The notes below the pieces were generated by a model. That model was not told the origin of the DNA. It did no database searches and was given only the letters and a program-made list of their open reading frames with translations. From Actinomycetota bacterium (GTDB lineage Bacteria; Actinomycetota; Thermoleophilia; Solirubrobacterales; 70-9): a DNA stretch of 39,275 bases. The position numbers and the translations under genes are program-made. Positions 25,022-32,181 of the stretch are shown one piece after another; position 1 is the stretch's first letter; the number at the start of each line of letters is the position of its first letter. The stretch lies in the NCBI GenBank assembly GCA_018268655.1, contig JAFDWC010000011.1, forward strand, positions 1 through 39,275, in the 5' to 3' direction.

Positions 25022-26565
25022 GCGTGGGCTCGGCCGCGCCGCTGCTCGAGCTGCGCGAGTTGACCAAGCGCTACGCCGGCACGGTGGCTCTCGACCGGGT
25101 CAGCCTGGAGCTCCGGGCCGGCGAGGTGCACGCCCTGATTGGCGCCAACGGAGCGGGCAAGTCGACCCTGGTGAAGATGCTGGCGGGTGACATCCAGCCC
25201 AGTACCGGCGAGATCCGGATCGATGGCGAGCCGGCCACCTTCGAGACGCCGCAGGATGCCCTCGCGGCCGGCATCGCGACGATCCCCCAGGACCTGGTCA
25301 TCGCCCCCGACCTGACGGTCGCCGAGAACATCGCGCTCGGTCGCGAGCAGCGGCTGGGGGGCCTGCCGGGGTCGGTCTCGCGCGGCAAGGACGAGCACCT
25401 TGCCGCCGCCGTCCTGGCGAGGGTCGGGGCCGGGGTCATGCCCGGGGCCCGGGTCGGCTCGCTCTCGTTCGCCGAGCGCCAGATGGTCGCGATCGCCCGC
25501 GCTCTGGCGGCGGAGCGACGGCTGCTGATCCTCGACGAGCCGACGGCCGCGCTGACCCACGACAGCGCCGAGCGCCTGCACGGGGTGATTCGCGCCCTGC
25601 GGTCGCACGGCCACGCGGTGGTCTTCATCTCCCACCGCCTCGACGAGGTGAGCGCCCTGGCGGATCGGATCACGGTGCTCCGCGACGGATGCAAGGTCTC
25701 GACCGTGACCCCTGCCGAGGCCTCGACCGGCGAGTTGATCCGGCTGATGCTCGGCGAGGCCGGCGCCGAGCCCTCCCTGAGGGAAGCCTCGGCGCCGCGC
25801 TCGAGCGGCGAGGTCGCGCTCGAGGTTCGCGGGTTGACCCGCGAGGGCTCCTTCGACGAAATCTCCTTCGCTGTACCGCGGGGCGAGATCCTCGGCATCG
25901 CCGGCGTCCCCGGTTCCGGGCGGGAGCAGCTCGTCCACGCCCTGGTCGGGGCCGAGGAGGTCGACGCCGGCGAGATGCTTGTCGACGGCAGGCCGCGGCG
26001 GATCCGCTCGCCCGGCCAGGCGCTCCGCCATGGCCTGCTGCTGCTGCCGGGCGACCGCGCCCGCAACGGGCTCGCCCTCGCGCAGAGCCTGCGCACCAAC
26101 CTGCTGCTGCCGCCCGGTCACCGGGCCGCCTCGCGCGGCCTGCGCCGCCATCGGCGCGAGCGCGAGATCGCCGACACCCTGCTCGGCCGGGTCGGCGTCA
26201 AGCCCGCCGACCCCGAGCGCCTCGCCGGCGAGCTCAGCGGCGGCAACCAGCAACGGGTGATGGTGGCGCGTGCGCTCTACGCGCGGCCGCAGGTGCTGAT
26301 CGTCGACGAGCCCACCCAGGGCGTCGACGTCGGCGGCAAGGCGGCGATCCACCAGCTGATCAAAGGCTTCGCCGACGATGGCGCGGGGGTGATCGTCTCT
26401 TCCTCCGAGGTCGAGGAGCTGGAGGCGGTCTGCGACCGGGTCATGGTCATGCGAATGGGCACCACGGTGGGCTGGGTTGAGCCCGCCGAGTACGGGGGAG
26501 AGCGCCTGCTCGAGCTGGCGCTGCCGTCCGCTGGGTCGGCGTCAACAAACGAACAGGAGGATTGA
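25018..26565 (+). CDS. ABC importer ATPase with two nucleotide-binding domains, RbsA type
   Basis: The 515-residue ATPase has two ABC cassettes, as in RbsA/MglA. The first has Walker A GANGAGKST and Walker B LLILDEPTAAL; its signature LSFAERQMV is altered from LSGGQ. The second has a degenerate Walker A GVPGSGREQL but full signature LSGGNQQRVMVARAL and Walker B VLIVDEPTQGVDVG. This asymmetry is normal for CUT2 systems. GTG at 25018 overlaps the permease stop. It couples to the permease and the lipoprotein that follows, whose start is 5 bases past its stop. Confidence 0.93.
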   Translation: MSVGSAAPLLELRELTKRYAGTVALDRVSLELRAGEVHALIGANGAGKSTLVKMLAGDIQPSTGEIRIDGEPATFETPQDALAAGIATIPQDLVIAPDLTVAENIALGREQRLGGLPGSVSRGKDEHLAAAVLARVGAGVMPGARVGSLSFAERQMVAIARALAAERRLLILDEPTAALTHDSAERLHGVIRALRSHGHAVVFISHRLDEVSALADRITVLRDGCKVSTVTPAEASTGELIRLMLGEAGAEPSLREASAPRSSGEVALEVRGLTREGSFDEISFAVPRGEILGIAGVPGSGREQLVHALVGAEEVDAGEMLVDGRPRRIRSPGQALRHGLLLLPGDRARNGLALAQSLRTNLLLPPGHRAASRGLRRHRREREIADTLLGRVGVKPADPERLAGELSGGNQQRVMVARALYARPQVLIVDEPTQGVDVGGKAAIHQLIKGFADDGAGVIVSSSEVEELEAVCDRVMVMRMGTTVGWVEPAEYGGERLLELALPSAGSASTNEQED

Positions 26566-26569
26566 GACG

Positions 26570-27778
26570 ATGAGAAGCGTTACCGGAAGCCGGGGGCCGC
26601 GGTGGTGGATCAAACCGCTGGCGATCCTGCTGGCACTGGCGTTGAGCCTGGGTGTGGCCGCCTGCGGCGGTTCGAGCGGCTCGACCTCAAGCTCGAGCTC
26701 TACGACGAGCGAACCGAGCGGCGAAGAAACCGCCAGCGGAGGTGGGGGTGAAGGCGGCAGCTCACTGCTGATCGACGCGCCGCCCAGCAATGTCGACCTT
26801 GCCGCCCCGAAGCCGTTCGAAAAATACTGCTCCAAGACGCTTTCGATGGAAGAAGCGGTCGACTTCAAAGTGCCGAAAGCGAAGGAATCGGGGCAGGCCC
26901 TGACCCAGATGCTGACCACCCTGCAGGGCGAATACTTCATCTCGGCAGCGTGGGGATTCCAGGAAGCGGCCAAGGAAGCGGGGGTCGCAGGAACGACCCT
27001 GGCGGCCGAAGGCTACGCCTCGCCCGAGGTCCAGCAGCAGCAGTTCGGCGACCTCTCTCAGGGAAACACGAAAGGCGTCGTCATCCTCCCGTCCGACGTC
27101 AACGGCTCGGTGCCGCTGGTCGCTCAGGCCAAGAGCGCCGGGATCCAGCTGTCCGTCGCCGGCTCGCTGCTCAACAGCAACGAAGTTCCGCAGGCCGTGC
27201 AGAGCGACTTCGCCCTCGGTGAGCAGGCAGCCGACTTGGTCGCCAAAGCACTGAAGGAAGAAGGCAAGAGCGGCGGCGCCGGGCTGATCATGGCGGGGCC
27301 GAAGCAAGCGACCTGGGCCAGCAACCGGCTCGCCGGCTTCGAAGCCCGGATCGCCGAAAAGTACCCCGAAATCGAAATCGCGGTGGCCACGAACCAGAAC
27401 TTCGTCGACCCAACCGAAGGGCTGAACACCTTCACCGACGCCACCCAAGCGCACCCCGAAATCCAGTGGATCTACTCGGTCGACTACAACCTGCTGGAAG
27501 CGCAGGGCCTGCCGAGCACCTACAAAGGCAAGATCCCCTACATCGCTATGGGCCTGTACGGGACCTCCAGGGAAGCGCTCGAAGAAGGGACGGTGAACGC
27601 CGTGATCGGCCTGATGCCGGCGCTCGGCGCCCGGATCGGCGTCGCCAATGCGGTTTCGATGCTGAACGGGGAAAAGGTCCCGGCGATCACCTGTTACCCG
27701 GCACCTGTCTACACCGCCGAAAAGTTGAACCAACCGACCGTGAAATGGGAGGGCTACCCGGCTGGGTTCAAGCCCTGA
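26570..27778 (+). CDS. Substrate-binding lipoprotein of the ABC importer
   Basis: The 402-residue product is a periplasmic-binding-protein type I (Peripla_BP_4) lipoprotein. The signal peptide WIKPLAILLALALSLGVAAC ends in a lipobox with C32. A flexible Ser/Thr/Gly/Glu linker (about 33-62) is followed by the binding domain (LAGFEARIAEKYPEIEIAVA, GVVILPSDVNGSVPLVAQAK). ATG at 26570 is preceded by AGGAGG at a good distance; the open frame back to 26477 lies inside the ATPase gene. Nearly all Glu codons are GAA here, while the neighbouring ATPase uses GAG. It binds the unknown substrate outside the cell. Confidence 0.92.
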   Translation: MRSVTGSRGPRWWIKPLAILLALALSLGVAACGGSSGSTSSSSSTTSEPSGEETASGGGGEGGSSLLIDAPPSNVDLAAPKPFEKYCSKTLSMEEAVDFKVPKAKESGQALTQMLTTLQGEYFISAAWGFQEAAKEAGVAGTTLAAEGYASPEVQQQQFGDLSQGNTKGVVILPSDVNGSVPLVAQAKSAGIQLSVAGSLLNSNEVPQAVQSDFALGEQAADLVAKALKEEGKSGGAGLIMAGPKQATWASNRLAGFEARIAEKYPEIEIAVATNQNFVDPTEGLNTFTDATQAHPEIQWIYSVDYNLLEAQGLPSTYKGKIPYIAMGLYGTSREALEEGTVNAVIGLMPALGARIGVANAVSMLNGEKVPAITCYPAPVYTAEKLNQPTVKWEGYPAGFKP

Positions 27779-27786
27779 GGGCCGGA

Positions 27787-27833
27787 GCGAGCGGGGGCTC
27801 CCGGGGCACGACTCTGGGAGCCTCCCCGCTCGC
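27787..27833 (+). terminator. Long hairpin between the lipoprotein and Rid-family genes
   Basis: GCGAGCGGGGGCTCCC (27787-27802) pairs with GGGAGCCTCCCCGCTCGC (27816-27833), about 16 bp with a two-base bulge. No T tract follows. Such hairpins often protect the binding-protein mRNA or thin out read-through to the next gene. Confidence 0.55.
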
Positions 27834-27906
27834 CGGCGCCCCCGCCGTCCTGCCGGTGGCGTCCGACCACGGCGCCACCGGCTCACCAAACCGAAAGGAG
27901 CCCAAC

Positions 27907-28353
27907 ATGGAGCAGCGCAGCGAACCCCGGCCGCAGGAAATCCACCCGGATCCGGCCCGGTCGAGCGAAATGCCCTACGCGCCGGCGATCGAAGTGCCGG
28001 CCGGCAGCACGATCGTCTTCATCTCCGGCGCCACGCCCTCGCCCCTGTACCACACCCACCCGCACATCCCCGAGGAGCACCAGCAGCCGGACGACATCCG
28101 CGAGCAGACCCGCCGTGCGCTCGAGAACATCAAGCTCGTCCTCGATGCCCGCGGCCTCGGCTGGCAGCACGTCGTCAAGGCGACCAAGTACCTCACCGAC
28201 ATGCGCGAGGCCGACGCGATGCACGAGGTCTGGCGCGAGTACTTCGGCGAGTGGCAGCCCGCCAGCACGATGATCTGTGTCAACAACCTCAGTTCGCCCG
28301 GGGCGCGGGTCGAGCTCGACCTGGTCGCGGTCGCCCCGCCGGTGGACGCCTGA
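27907..28353 (+). CDS. Rid-family (YjgF/YER057c/UK114) protein
   Basis: The 148-residue product has the Rid fold: GSTIVFISGATPSPLY, DIREQTRRALENIKLVLDA, WQHVVKATKYLTDMREADAM and WREYFGEWQPASTMICVNNL, ending VELDLVAVAP. Archetypal RidA needs the Arg in 'PARS' to hydrolyse imines/enamines. That place is PAST here (S120), so this is one of the other Rid groups, whose reactions are mostly unknown. ATG at 27907 has AAAGGAG about 5 bases upstream. It is separated from the importer genes only by the hairpin, so it probably belongs to the same transcript. Confidence 0.88.
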   Translation: MEQRSEPRPQEIHPDPARSSEMPYAPAIEVPAGSTIVFISGATPSPLYHTHPHIPEEHQQPDDIREQTRRALENIKLVLDARGLGWQHVVKATKYLTDMREADAMHEVWREYFGEWQPASTMICVNNLSSPGARVELDLVAVAPPVDA

Positions 28354-28373
28354 GCCGACGGCCGATCGGCTCA
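28351..28373 (+). terminator. Hairpin at the end of the Rid-family gene
   Basis: TGAGCCGA (28351-28358, starting with the stop codon) pairs perfectly with TCGGCTCA (28366-28373). The palindrome GCCGATCGGC occurs at 28361-28370 and again at 28379-28388. It lies in the gap between the convergent Rid and M24 genes and may stop transcription from both sides. Confidence 0.5.
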
Positions 28374-28413
28374 GGCCCGCCGATCGGCCCAGGCGCCCGC
28401 CCGCCCTGACGCC

Positions 28414-29754
28414 TCAGAAGTCGTCGGCGCGGGGGATCGCCAGCTGGCGCTCGTGGTCGAGCGTGACGTTGAGGTTCGACTGGGGCTCGCGGGCGCCCGA
28501 GAGCTCGCCGCCGACGGTGAAGACCCGGTTGCCCGCGATCACCAGGTCCTCGGCGGGGAAGCGGGTGATCACCTCACAGCCGTCGGCGGTGACGACGAGC
28601 TGCTCCTCGATCCGGGCCGCCGACCAGCCGTCGCTGGCGGGCCAGAACGTCTCCAGCGCGAAGACCATGCCCTCGCGGACCTCCTCCGGGTGGTCGAGCG
28701 AGACCAGCCGGCTGAAGATCGGCTTCTCCCAGATCGAGAGTCCGACTCCGTGCCCGAACTGCAGCGCGAAGGCGTCTTCCTCGTTGGCGAAGCCGAACTC
28801 CTCGGCCCGCGGCCAGACCGCGACCACCTCGGCGGTGGTGACGCCGGGGCGGATCAGCTCGATTGCCGCGTCGAGGTAGTAACGGCAGCGGCGGTAGGCG
28901 TCGAGTAGGGCCCGCGAGGCGCTTCCCACCGCGAAGGTGCGGTAGTAGCAGGTGCGGTAGCCCATGAAGCTGTGGAGGATGTCGAAGTAGGCGGGGTCGC
29001 CGGGGCGCAGGATCCGGTCGGTGTAGACGTGCGGGTGCGGGCTGCAGCGCTCGCCGGAGATCGCGTTGACGCCCTCGACGTGCTCGGAGCCGAGGTCGTA
29101 GAGCACCTTGTTGACGAGCGCCACGCACTCGTTCTCCCTGATCCCCGGGCGCAGCGCCCTGTGCAGCTCTTCGTAGGCGGCGTCGACCATCGAGCAGGCG
29201 GTGCCGAGCAGAGTCACCTCGTCGGGGCCCTTGATCAGCCGCGCCTCCTGCAGCAACTGCTGGCCGTCGACCAGCTGAATGCCCGCCCGCTGAAGGGCGA
29301 AGAAGACGGCGGGCTCGACCGCGTCGATGCCGACCGGCGCGCCCAGCAGGTCGCGCTCGGCGAGCTCGGCGCGGATCTTCTCGGCGACGTCCTCCGCGCG
29401 CCCGCTCTGTGGCGACATCGCGCCGCGCATGGTCGAGATGCCGGCTCGCGAGCGCCCTTCGTCGAGCCAGGGGTTGTAGAGCTGGTGGTGGCGGGCGGCC
29501 GAGCCGAAGTCCCACATGATCGGCAGCTCGGCGCGGGGGAGGAGGCAAAAGCGGTTGAGCTTGTCCTGCGCCCAGGTGCCGATGTGGGTGGCGGTGACAT
29601 AGCGGATGTTGGCCATGTCGAAGCAGAGCAGCGCCCCCAGCTCGGACTCCTCCAGCAGGCGCGAGATCCGCCCCAGGCGGTACTCGCGGAGGCGGTCGAA
29701 GCGGACCCGCTCCTCCCAGTCGACCCCCATCGTGCCGAAGGTCGGCTGGCTCAT
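28414..29754 (-). CDS. M24 (creatinase/aminopeptidase P/DddP-like) family protein with a changed metal site
   Basis: The 446-residue product has the N-terminal creatinase domain (EYRLGRISRLLEESELGALL, IRYVTATHIGTWAQ) and a pita-bread domain from about 180. Metal ligands expected in M24: D258 (YFDIL) is present; the second Asp, normally in GDTSRTF, is Tyr here (CYYRTF, 269-274); H335 (FGHGVGL), E368 (ALETFWP) and E383/E384 (IEEQLVV) are kept. The general layout recalls creatinase, ectoine hydrolase and the DMSP lyase DddP. The true substrate is unknown. A 35-residue extension follows the fold. ATG at 29754 overlaps the dehydrogenase stop (ATGA); ATG at 29730 is an alternative. Confidence 0.85.
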   Translation of the reverse strand: MSQPTFGTMGVDWEERVRFDRLREYRLGRISRLLEESELGALLCFDMANIRYVTATHIGTWAQDKLNRFCLLPRAELPIMWDFGSAARHHQLYNPWLDEGRSRAGISTMRGAMSPQSGRAEDVAEKIRAELAERDLLGAPVGIDAVEPAVFFALQRAGIQLVDGQQLLQEARLIKGPDEVTLLGTACSMVDAAYEELHRALRPGIRENECVALVNKVLYDLGSEHVEGVNAISGERCSPHPHVYTDRILRPGDPAYFDILHSFMGYRTCYYRTFAVGSASRALLDAYRRCRYYLDAAIELIRPGVTTAEVVAVWPRAEEFGFANEEDAFALQFGHGVGLSIWEKPIFSRLVSLDHPEEVREGMVFALETFWPASDGWSAARIEEQLVVTADGCEVITRFPAEDLVIAGNRVFTVGGELSGAREPQSNLNVTLDHERQLAIPRADDF

Positions 29755-30734
29755 CGCTCGGCCCCGTCTGAGAGGGGCGCGACGGCGTCGGCGTCGGTGG
29801 AGAGGCCGTCGCTGACGAATACGTCTTCGGGCTCGAGCTCGAGGCCCGCGGCCTTCGCCTCGACCTCGAGCAGGGCGCCGAAGTCGACCTCGCGGTAGCC
29901 GCTGCCGATCATCCCGCTGACCACCTCGGCGGTCGCCGCGGTGACCGGCATCGGCACCTCCGATTCTCGCGCCGCCTCGAGGCCGAGGTCGAGATCCTTG
30001 AGCAGGAGCGGCGGGGTGAAGGTGGGGTTGAAGTCGAGGTGGACGAAGGTCGGGGTCTTGTAGCGGGTGAAGGCCGAGCCCATCACGCTCTGGTTGAGGA
30101 ACTCGAGCAAGGCGGAGCGGGGGACGCCGCCCTTCTCGGCCAGCACCGTGATCTCGGCCATGCACTGAGAGACGACGCCGAGCATCACGTTGTGGCAGAT
30201 CTTGACCAGCCGTGCCAAGTCGCCCTCGCCGACGTAGGTGACGCCGGCGGCCATCACCTCGAGGAAGGGCCGGGATTGCTCGACGGCCTCGCTTGGGCCG
30301 GAGACGACGAAGGTCAGCTTGCCGGCCTTGACCACCTTCGGGTTGCCGCTGACCGGCGCCGCCAGGATCGCGGTGCCGTGCTCGGCGGCCACGGCGCGGA
30401 CCGAGGCGGCGACCGCGGCGGAGATCGTCGTCGAGTCGACGATGATGCCGGGCGCGACGCCGGGGCGGGAGAGCAGGCCGTCCTCGCCCAGCACCACCGC
30501 CTCGAAGTCGGTGGAGCCGGCGACCATCGTGAAGACGATGTCGCGATCGGCGAGCTCGCCGGGGGAGTCGACGATCTTCGCCCCGAGCTCGGCCAAGGGC
30601 TCGGCCTTGCTGCGGGTGCGGTTGTAGACGGAGACGTCGCAACCCGCCTCGAGCAGGCGCTTGGCCAGGGGCAAGCCCATGCGGCCGGTTCCGACCCAGC
30701 CAAGGCGCTTCGTGTCCAACGCGGCATTCGACAT
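29751..30734 (-). CDS. Beta-hydroxyacid dehydrogenase (3-hydroxyisobutyrate dehydrogenase family)
   Basis: This 327-residue NAD(P)-dependent beta-HAD family protein has GWVGTGRMGLPLAKRLLEAG (Rossmann loop), VDSTTIS, APVSGNPKVVKAGKLT (substrate loop, S129-G130), and catalytic K178 with N182 in LVKICHNVMLG. KDLDLGLEAARE and the C-terminal all-helical domain are typical. Relatives oxidise 3-hydroxyisobutyrate, tartronate or similar. It is the first gene of a two-gene minus-strand unit with the M24 gene, driven from the promoter at 30778-30806, which is bracketed by two LacI-type operators. Confidence 0.9.
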   Translation of the reverse strand: MSNAALDTKRLGWVGTGRMGLPLAKRLLEAGCDVSVYNRTRSKAEPLAELGAKIVDSPGELADRDIVFTMVAGSTDFEAVVLGEDGLLSRPGVAPGIIVDSTTISAAVAASVRAVAAEHGTAILAAPVSGNPKVVKAGKLTFVVSGPSEAVEQSRPFLEVMAAGVTYVGEGDLARLVKICHNVMLGVVSQCMAEITVLAEKGGVPRSALLEFLNQSVMGSAFTRYKTPTFVHLDFNPTFTPPLLLKDLDLGLEAARESEVPMPVTAATAEVVSGMIGSGYREVDFGALLEVEAKAAGLELEPEDVFVSDGLSTDADAVAPLSDGAER

Positions 30735-30758
30735 CTAGAGATTCCCTCCGCTCGTTGT

Positions 30759-30772
30759 GCAAACGATTGCAA
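30759..30772 (-). promoter_or_regulatory. LacI-type operator, site 3
   Basis: GCAAACGATTGCAA on the plus strand, the exact reverse complement of the 14-mer. It lies just after the -10 box of the dehydrogenase/M24 unit, 24 bases before the start codon. Confidence 0.8.
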
Positions 30773-30777
30773 GACGC

Positions 30778-30806
30778 ACAGTAACGATCCCGCCGGGCCG
30801 CGTCAA
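30778..30806 (-). promoter_or_regulatory. Promoter of the dehydrogenase/M24 unit
   Basis: On the minus strand: -35 TTGACG (30801-30806), a 17-base spacer, and -10 TACTGT (30778-30783). Operator site 3 follows at once; site 4 lies upstream of the -35. Confidence 0.65.
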
Positions 30807-30814
30807 CAACGAGA

Positions 30815-30828
30815 GCAAACGTTTGTGT
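30815..30828 (-). promoter_or_regulatory. LacI-type operator, site 4
   Basis: GCAAACGTTTGTGT on the plus strand. It contains the perfect palindrome CAAACGTTTG and lies against the lacI-type stop codon. It is a weaker match (about 10 of 14) and could help looping with site 3, 56 bases away centre to centre. Confidence 0.55.
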
Positions 30829-31896
30829 CTAGGGATCCCGGCGCGGCGGGGCGGTCGAGTCGCGGATGACCAGAGTCGGCTCGAGCAGCTCGTGCCGGGC
30901 AGGGGAGTCGGGGTCGCGAATCTGCTCAAGAAGCAGCTCGGCGGCGCGTACGCCCATCTCGGTATGGGGGATCCGGATCGTCGTCAGCGGTGGCTCGAAG
31001 CGGTCTGCGAAGCGCATGTCGTTGAACCCGACCACCGAGACGTCGCCGGGACAGTCGATCCCCTCGGCGTCGAAGACGTCGTAGCAACCGAGCGCGACGA
31101 GGTCGTTGGCGGCGACAATCGCGGTGAACTCGGCGCCGCCGGCAAGCAGCTGGCGACAGAGTCGCTCGCCTTCGGCCTCGGTCATCGCGCCGCCGCTGAC
31201 GGTCAACGCCGGGTCGGCGTCGAGGCCGAGCCGTCGCATCGTCTCCACGAAGCTCTCCGAGCGCAGTGCTCCCGTCGAGGTCGCGGCCGGCCCGCCCAGG
31301 TGGGCGATCTTGGTGTGGCCGAGGCCGACAAGGTGCTCGACCGCGAGTCGCACCCCGGCGCGGTCGTCCGGGGCCACCGAGCGCATATTGCCGCCGAGCA
31401 CCTGGCGGTTGATCAGGACGACCGGAATCTCGAGCTCGGCGAGCGCGGCGAAGGCCGCGCTGTCGGCCTGGGCGGTGGCGGTCAGGAGGCCGTCGACGCG
31501 GCGGGCGCTGAGCGCGTCGATGCTGCCCCTTTCGCGCTCGGCGTCGTTGTCGGTGTTGGCGATCAGCGGCGTGTAGCCGTCGCGCTCGAGGCGGTCCTGG
31601 ATGCCGCGGACGATTGGCGGGAAGAGCGGGTTGGTGAGGTCGGGGATGAGGACGCCGACGGTGTGGGAGCGGCTGGTCTTCAGCCCCCTGGCGATCGGGT
31701 TGGGCCGGTAGCCGATCTGCTCCGCCGCCGCCAGCACCCGCTGGGCGGTGGCATCGTTGACCAAGCCCCGGGTCTCCTCGTTGATCGCACGCGAGGCGGT
31801 TCCGGGGTGGACGCCGGCGAGCCGCGCGACCTCGCGCAGGGTGACGCCGCCGCGCCTTGGGCCAGCCTTGCCGTCGTCCTTGCTCGTCGCTGCCAA
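30829..31896 (-). CDS. LacI-family transcriptional regulator of the locus
   Basis: Residues 18-40 hold the LacI helix-turn-helix (VTLREVARLAGVHPGTASRA), followed by the hinge region GYRPNPIARGLKTSRSHTVG and a periplasmic-binding-protein-like effector domain (VGVLIPDLTNPLFPPIVRGI, VDGLLTATAQAD, AHLGGPAATSTGALR, IVAANDLVALGCYDV, VGFNDMRFA, TIRIPHTEMG). TTG at 31896 with GGGAG upstream is preferred (355 residues). The frame is open to GTG at 31935, but that adds 13 untypical residues and sits 3 bases from the operator. Operators before its own gene and five others indicate local, autoregulated control. The effector is unknown. Confidence 0.93.
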   Translation of the reverse strand: MAATSKDDGKAGPRRGGVTLREVARLAGVHPGTASRAINEETRGLVNDATAQRVLAAAEQIGYRPNPIARGLKTSRSHTVGVLIPDLTNPLFPPIVRGIQDRLERDGYTPLIANTDNDAERERGSIDALSARRVDGLLTATAQADSAAFAALAELEIPVVLINRQVLGGNMRSVAPDDRAGVRLAVEHLVGLGHTKIAHLGGPAATSTGALRSESFVETMRRLGLDADPALTVSGGAMTEAEGERLCRQLLAGGAEFTAIVAANDLVALGCYDVFDAEGIDCPGDVSVVGFNDMRFADRFEPPLTTIRIPHTEMGVRAAELLLEQIRDPDSPARHELLEPTLVIRDSTAPPRRDP

Positions 31897-31937
31897 GTGT
31901 CTCCCGACCCGGCGGCACGGCAACGCCGGACCCACCG

Positions 31938-31951
31938 TTGCAACCGTTTGC
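31938..31951 (-). promoter_or_regulatory. LacI-type operator, site 5 (autoregulation)
   Basis: TTGCAACCGTTTGC, 13 of 14 matches. It lies between the -10 box (31959-31964) and the regulator start, so the regulator probably represses itself. Confidence 0.75.
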
Positions 31952-31958
31952 GCGGCAA

Positions 31959-31987
31959 AGCCTAGGCAGCCCCGCGGACGCCGTCAA
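31959..31987 (-). promoter_or_regulatory. Promoter of the lacI-type gene
   Basis: Minus strand: -35 TTGACG (31982-31987), a 17-base spacer, and -10 TAGGCT (31959-31964). This is the best-formed promoter in the locus. Confidence 0.7.
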
Positions 31988-32042
31988 CCCGCGGGCACGA
32001 GTGCAGGACGGATTGGGGGACCGGCGTCGCTTCGGACGACGG

Positions 32043-32081
32043 GGTTGCCGAATCCCGCCAGTGCGGCGGTTTTCGGCAACC
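32043..32081. other. 39-base hairpin in the lacI-E2 gap
   Basis: GGTTGCCGAA (32043-32052) pairs with TTCGGCAACC (32072-32081). Within, CCGCC pairs with GGCGG around AGTGC, leaving only a two-by-two mismatch. It has no T tract on either side. It could end the E1-E2 transcript or be part of a small RNA. Confidence 0.55.
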
Positions 32082-32103
32082 TCATTTGGTCTCCGGGCTC
32101 CAC

Positions 32104-32123
32104 GCGCCGTGGGGCGCCTTTTT
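32104..32123 (+). terminator. Plus-strand intrinsic terminator without an upstream gene
   Basis: GCGCC-GTGG-GGCGC (32104-32117), then C and five T (32119-32123). It has the form of a plus-strand terminator, but no plus-strand gene lies upstream of it within more than 3 kb. Either it serves an unseen transcript from the gap or it is chance. Confidence 0.4.
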
Positions 32124-32181
32124 CTCGCATACCGAGAGCAAGCGCCCCGGGCGCTCCCTTGGTCACACCTCGCCGTGGGAT

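Noticed and set aside
24742-26352. A 536-codon minus-strand frame across the ABC ATPase
   Set aside because: Same kind of shadow. The plus strand has both ABC signatures and a proper start overlap.
28361-28388. Two GCCGATCGGC palindromes as regulator sites
   Set aside because: They lie between two convergent gene ends where no promoter is expected. A terminator role is more likely, and such GC-rich 10-mers are common in this composition.
28414-30762. A single 782-residue fusion of dehydrogenase and M24 protein
   Set aside because: The upstream part of that frame is an Arg-rich shadow of the dehydrogenase gene. The true dehydrogenase is in another frame and overlaps the M24 start by ATGA.
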